NCBI RefSeq assembly: GCF_016545825.1
Contig: NC_052615.1
Coordinates: 32,699,516-32,763,515, forward strand
Origin: Eucalyptus grandis
Lineage: Eukaryota; Streptophyta; Magnoliopsida; Myrtales; Myrtaceae
Direction of reading: 5' to 3'
DNA length: 64,000 nucleotides
Made by a program: the position numbers and the translations under genes. Under the pieces are notes generated by a model. The model saw only the letters and a program-made list of their open reading frames with translations, had not been told where the DNA came from and made no database searches. The number at the start of each line of letters is the position of its first letter. Position 1 is the stretch's first letter. Below, in pieces: positions 60,600-64,000 of this stretch.

Positions 60600-61973
60600 G
60601 TGGAGTCAGTTTGATTTCTTGCAAATATTTATCCACCAAAATGAGAATTGAACTTTTTGTGGGGCAAGAATACGTAGTTTTAGTAATTTCATATGACCTG
60701 TGGTATGTGACACCTACGTGAATAAAAAAATTTCATTCGTAGAAATTTCTTTTTATGATGATTTTTTTTTTAAATTTTATATATGTCCAATTGCTTTTTA
60801 CATAACTAGATATATTTATCAAATTATGAGCAATCTTTTTACTGAAGATTGAGATAAAGAATATTTAAGGGACCTGGAGTAGTGGGACAATCCCATACAA
60901 TCTTCACTTTCTGTTTTTCCGGTGGCTGCGTGTGGCATCCGGGTTTTCGTCAGACCCCAAATAAGTAACTACTCGTCACAGGTTGACGGGAGTATCGACA
61001 CACTCCTTCATTGGTACAATTTACAGGCGATATTTCGTCATCATCATCGTTGGACCCAGACATCACGTTATGAGATGATCGTAGGTTATACCTTCGTAAT
61101 CGCGCCTTGATCGCGTCAAGACAATTCGATCATTGCATAACCTATCGCTTCGTCGAAAGTTTCTTTGTGTAACGCCACCACTGAGACCAACATCCCCTAA
61201 AACTTGTACCTCCCTAGTCGAACGGCCATGCACACGTCCGATATTAATTCCGAGCGGCCTCACCATCGGCCACATTTTTCGGCCATGCAGCTACGTAAAA
61301 TTCCCTCCTCCATGCAGCCACGTTTCTTCTTTGAAATTAGTCAACAACAAGAACCCCCACATCTTGCATGAAAAATGCAAAATGGCGTGCAGCAGTCCAT
61401 GCAAAGTCCATTCGGCAGTCAATCAAGAGGAAAATATTTTACCCATGCGGTCCACTAAATGAGGGGCACGTCCGTGCATGGAGAGGAACGGGTGGCAGCC
61501 AAAAACTTCAGTGGACGGCCACGTTAATCCCCAGCCGTCGTCGCTTCGTAGCTGCCACCGAGTCCCATTTAGTTGACTATAGGAGTCAAGTAAGTGAAGG
61601 CCACCAAGAGCAGCCACGTTTCCCCTGCTGTCTCCTCCTCTTGCCGCCACTAGACTCGCGATTGTTGACTCATAGAATCAACGGGCGGTAAAGACAAATG
61701 GCAGAGCAAGCTTCATTCATTTTCTTCGACACCGCCTCTTCTTCTCTCTCGGCAGCTTGGATTTCTTTTATCAAGCGAAACCTTCAGTAGGCTAAGTTAG
61801 GAACTCTCCCACCCTCTGATTTGCACCTCACTACCGACCACCACTTCGCGCCGTAGCTGCCGTCCCACTCGAGCCGCATCTGCCACACCACCACACCAAA
61901 CCCCTCGCCGTTAACATCGTAGGACTTGAGGCAAGTTGAAGTCTACTAATCTATGTTGTGCAGTGCTATTGCT
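60600..61973. other. Intergenic DNA
   Basis: No gene seen. Plus-strand frames near 61133-61691 lack domain or splice support. Confidence 0.5.
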
Positions 61974-63336
61974 TAGGGGTGAGCGTGGTTCCAGGGTAGA
62001 ACCGGGAACCGGAGAACCGAACCGGGTTCCGGTTCGGTTCCAGGTTCCAAGGAGCGAGGTTCCGGTTCTCGGTTCTATATTTTTGGGAACGGCGGTTCCC
62101 GGTTTGGTTCCGGTTCTGGAATAGGAACCGGAACCGAAAAACCCTAATTGGTTTTCACTTCTCTTATTCCCGTCTCTTCTCGTGACTTCCCTCAGTTTCA
62201 CTTTCAGAGTTCGTTCACTCTCTTCTCCCTGTCCACTCCAGCGTCTCGACTCCCTCGACCCCGACTCAGGCTCGACGACGGCGAGAGAATGGATCCGGAG
62301 TGAGGTTTGAAGCCCGGGAGCGGGGGCGCCGCCTCTGCTTAGAACGAAGCCATTGACCGCCGTGAGCGCCTCGCCGCCGCGCCTCGAGACCATCAATCTC
62401 GCCAAGGACCCTACTTCATGCACAACCACCTCTAAGGTTCGGACTTCCCCTTCCTTTCCCCCTCGCATCGATCCCCAGAGGCGGGCTTTCGCGTCAATTT
62501 GATGTTTTTATGAGGCCGACGACGACACTAGCTTGTTTCGGTGGTTGCGATTCTGAGTGTAAGCTTTGCTTGACGCCTGCACAACAACGAGGGGAACTAC
62601 TTGGCGCACACGCGAGGGGAAGAGGCATCGAGACCAACTTGGCGAAGAGAGCGGCTCGCGAGGCGAATGATGCGCTGCTCAACCTCACCCAATAAGCGGA
62701 AGGTTAATGTTCGCAAGATGGGTGAGTTTTATGTTCTTTCGGCTTCTCCTTGGGAATTGGGATTTATGTGGAATCCACTTTAGGGTCTAGATTGGTTATG
62801 TTGCGTGGAGATTGATATTGTTCGTGCTGCTTAGTGAGAGCTGTGGTTGAATTATGGGAAGTGTTGCACAACTGTTGACGAATTGTTGGGCACCTTCTCT
62901 CTATTGTGGCTGATGTTGAGCTGTGGAGAGAATCTTTTGTGCTGATATTTGGGGGACTTTTGAATGAGGATTCGATTTGCTCACTGCGTGGGATAGTGTA
63001 GTTTCTTCATGATGTTTGATATTGATCACATTGGCGGCTATCTATAAGCACAACATGAAAATTTTGCTTGTTTTTTTGTTGGCTCTGCTTGTTTCTTTGA
63101 AAATGATTGTTAAAAAAGCATGTTCATCTTATTATGGTGTTTGATGCTGGAAAGTTAGTTGGTCTAAGTGAAAAACGTTCCATCAACATCAACTATAACC
63201 ATTCTAGGAGCTCAAAAGTATCTCCTTTTGAGTGCCAATAAAAACAACAATTGTTTTTTGATAGTTTTACAATTAGCTACTACTTTTTCCTTTAATGTTA
63301 ATCCACTGAACCTCATTTATTTTAACTTCTCTGTAG

Positions 63337-63411
63337 GTGCAAAGCTGGATTAGAAGTGCGTTAAAATATTTTTCCATTTCTCGCGCATCAGTTGATTGGG
63401 GTATTCAAATG
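63337..63411 (+). pseudogene. Exon fragment of an organellar-type methionyl-tRNA synthetase
   Basis: Directly after the acceptor-like TTCTCTGTAG, the plus strand reads [20 protein letters not shown] then WGIQMP. This is the 'FSISR...VDWGIPVP' block of class-I MetRS, with the usual PVP changed to QMP. In a real MetRS about 15 more conserved residues should follow at once. Here the sequence instead switches to unrelated DNA, so it is a fragment. Confidence 0.75.
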
Positions 63412-63414
63412 CCT

Positions 63415-63632
63415 AACCATCTCAATCCTTTGCTTAAGCTTCAACAAGAACTTATCATTGTCTTCCTCAGCTGTCTTCAGCAACCTCTCCAACAAGTTGC
63501 TCTTCTTTGTCAACCCAAGATTCCTGATATTAACCTCTGTTATCTTGCCATCTTCTTCGGCAAGAATGCCCTGCTGAATACGCAAGTATGTTGGGAGCTT
63601 TTCAAGTGCAGCCCTCACTATCAACAGTCGGT
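63415..63632 (-). pseudogene. Unidentified exon-like fragment in opposite orientation
   Basis: Starting after a minus-strand acceptor-like TGTTGATAG, one frame reads [20 protein letters not shown], then [20 protein letters not shown], then [20 protein letters not shown]. It looks like a genuine helical protein segment of about 70 residues. I cannot name its family. It runs up to the edge of the MetRS fragment, which lies on the other strand. Confidence 0.55.
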
Positions 63633-64000
63633 GGTGAAAAGGCTGAAGGAAGTGGTGGCGGAGAAACGAGAGTTTGAGCAGCAAATGGAGAACGTGCAGA
63701 GGGTAGGACAGCATCTGAATGTCATTCCACTTCGTGCATATTACTACTCAAAAGATGAGAAGCTCCTTATATGACTATATAACGGAGGCAACTTCTCATT
63801 GCTCTTTTGCATGGTATGTTTCACCTAGTCAATTTTGTATATTATTTAGACAATTTTCCTAACCAAGGGATCCTAATTTTGCTAATCATTTATGTAAATG
63901 TGTACCGTGTTCATTATCGTTTTTTTAAACTAAAAATAAAACAAAAAAAAAAGAGAAAAAAGAACCTGTTGGAACTTGGAACCGACCCCGGAACCTGTGA

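Larger units (their letters stand above)
61974..64000. mobile_element. Element with GGTTCC-rich ends, carrying apparent gene fragments (right end outside window)
   Basis: It opens TAGGGGTGAGCGTGGTTCC and continues with about 150 bp of 'CCGGTTC', 'GGAACC' and 'GGTTCC' words on both strands. The same words return in inverted form at the window edge (TTGGAACTTGGAACCGACCCC). The opening matches the second half of the composite element at 23675. The interior is not AT-rich filler. It has GC-rich coding-like stretches (about 62200-62700), an intron-like AT-rich stretch ending in CTCTGTAG, and apparent host gene pieces at 63337-63720. No transposase is seen. A hAT-type or similar fragment-capturing element is my best guess. 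Confidence 0.55.

Noticed and set aside
1..64000. CRISPR array, tRNA or rRNA genes, bacterial-type operons
   Set aside because: Looked for and not seen; direct repeats present lack unique spacers of uniform length, and the genes have eukaryotic introns.

Overview
The window is nuclear DNA of a flowering plant. Genes are split by introns, most intergenic DNA is AT-rich and full of mobile-element debris, and the recognisable proteins are plant-specific: a ZAT-type zinc finger, a tonoplast aquaporin, a G2484-1-type Agenet protein and WAT1-related transporters. A woody eudicot is likely, and the Myrtales (for example Eucalyptus and relatives) fit my recollection of similar sequences. That placement is inference. 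I see no bacterial operon, CRISPR array, rRNA or tRNA gene.

Layout. 1-722 (-): 5' part of a ZAT C2H2 zinc-finger repressor gene, cut by the window edge. 0.9-5.5 kb: AT-rich, no gene seen. 5.5-7.1 kb: degenerate minisatellite of about 40-bp units. 7.9-26.7 kb: three tandem minus-strand copies (A, B, C) of a WAT1-related (EamA/DMT) transporter gene. A and B carry exon-1 frameshifts. C is open through all seven exons but has a 1-nt deletion that shortens its tail. The B-to-C spacing is a tandem duplication of a unit of about 5.8 kb. A 6.4-kb gag-only LTR retrotransposon (with its own nested MITE) and a second MITE lie inside the older unit. 29-33.3 kb: no gene recognised. 33.4-33.9 kb (-): NFD6, a small organellar protein. 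36.0-37.1 kb (-): intronless matrix metalloproteinase. 38.9-48.9 kb (-): a 13-exon gene for a protein of about 2,064 residues with tandem Agenet domains, with a leader exon near 50.2-50.4 kb. 54.25-55.26 kb (+): TIP2-type aquaporin. 55.5-56.2 kb: long-TIR foldback element with a near-9-bp target duplication. 59.2-59.8 kb (-): mitochondrial ribosomal protein bL12 with Site II promoter motifs. 61.97 kb to the window end: a hAT-like or similar element that appears to carry pieces of host genes, including an organellar methionyl-tRNA synthetase exon.

The genes form no pathway together; this is an ordinary gene-plus-transposon plant landscape. The most informative parts are the WAT1 cluster, where nested insertions and frameshifts give a relative history, the two introns with GC donors in healthy genes, and the element with apparent captured exons at the right end. 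Exon boundaries were derived by hand from splice signals and phase bookkeeping. Every multi-exon model given as a CDS closes in frame.
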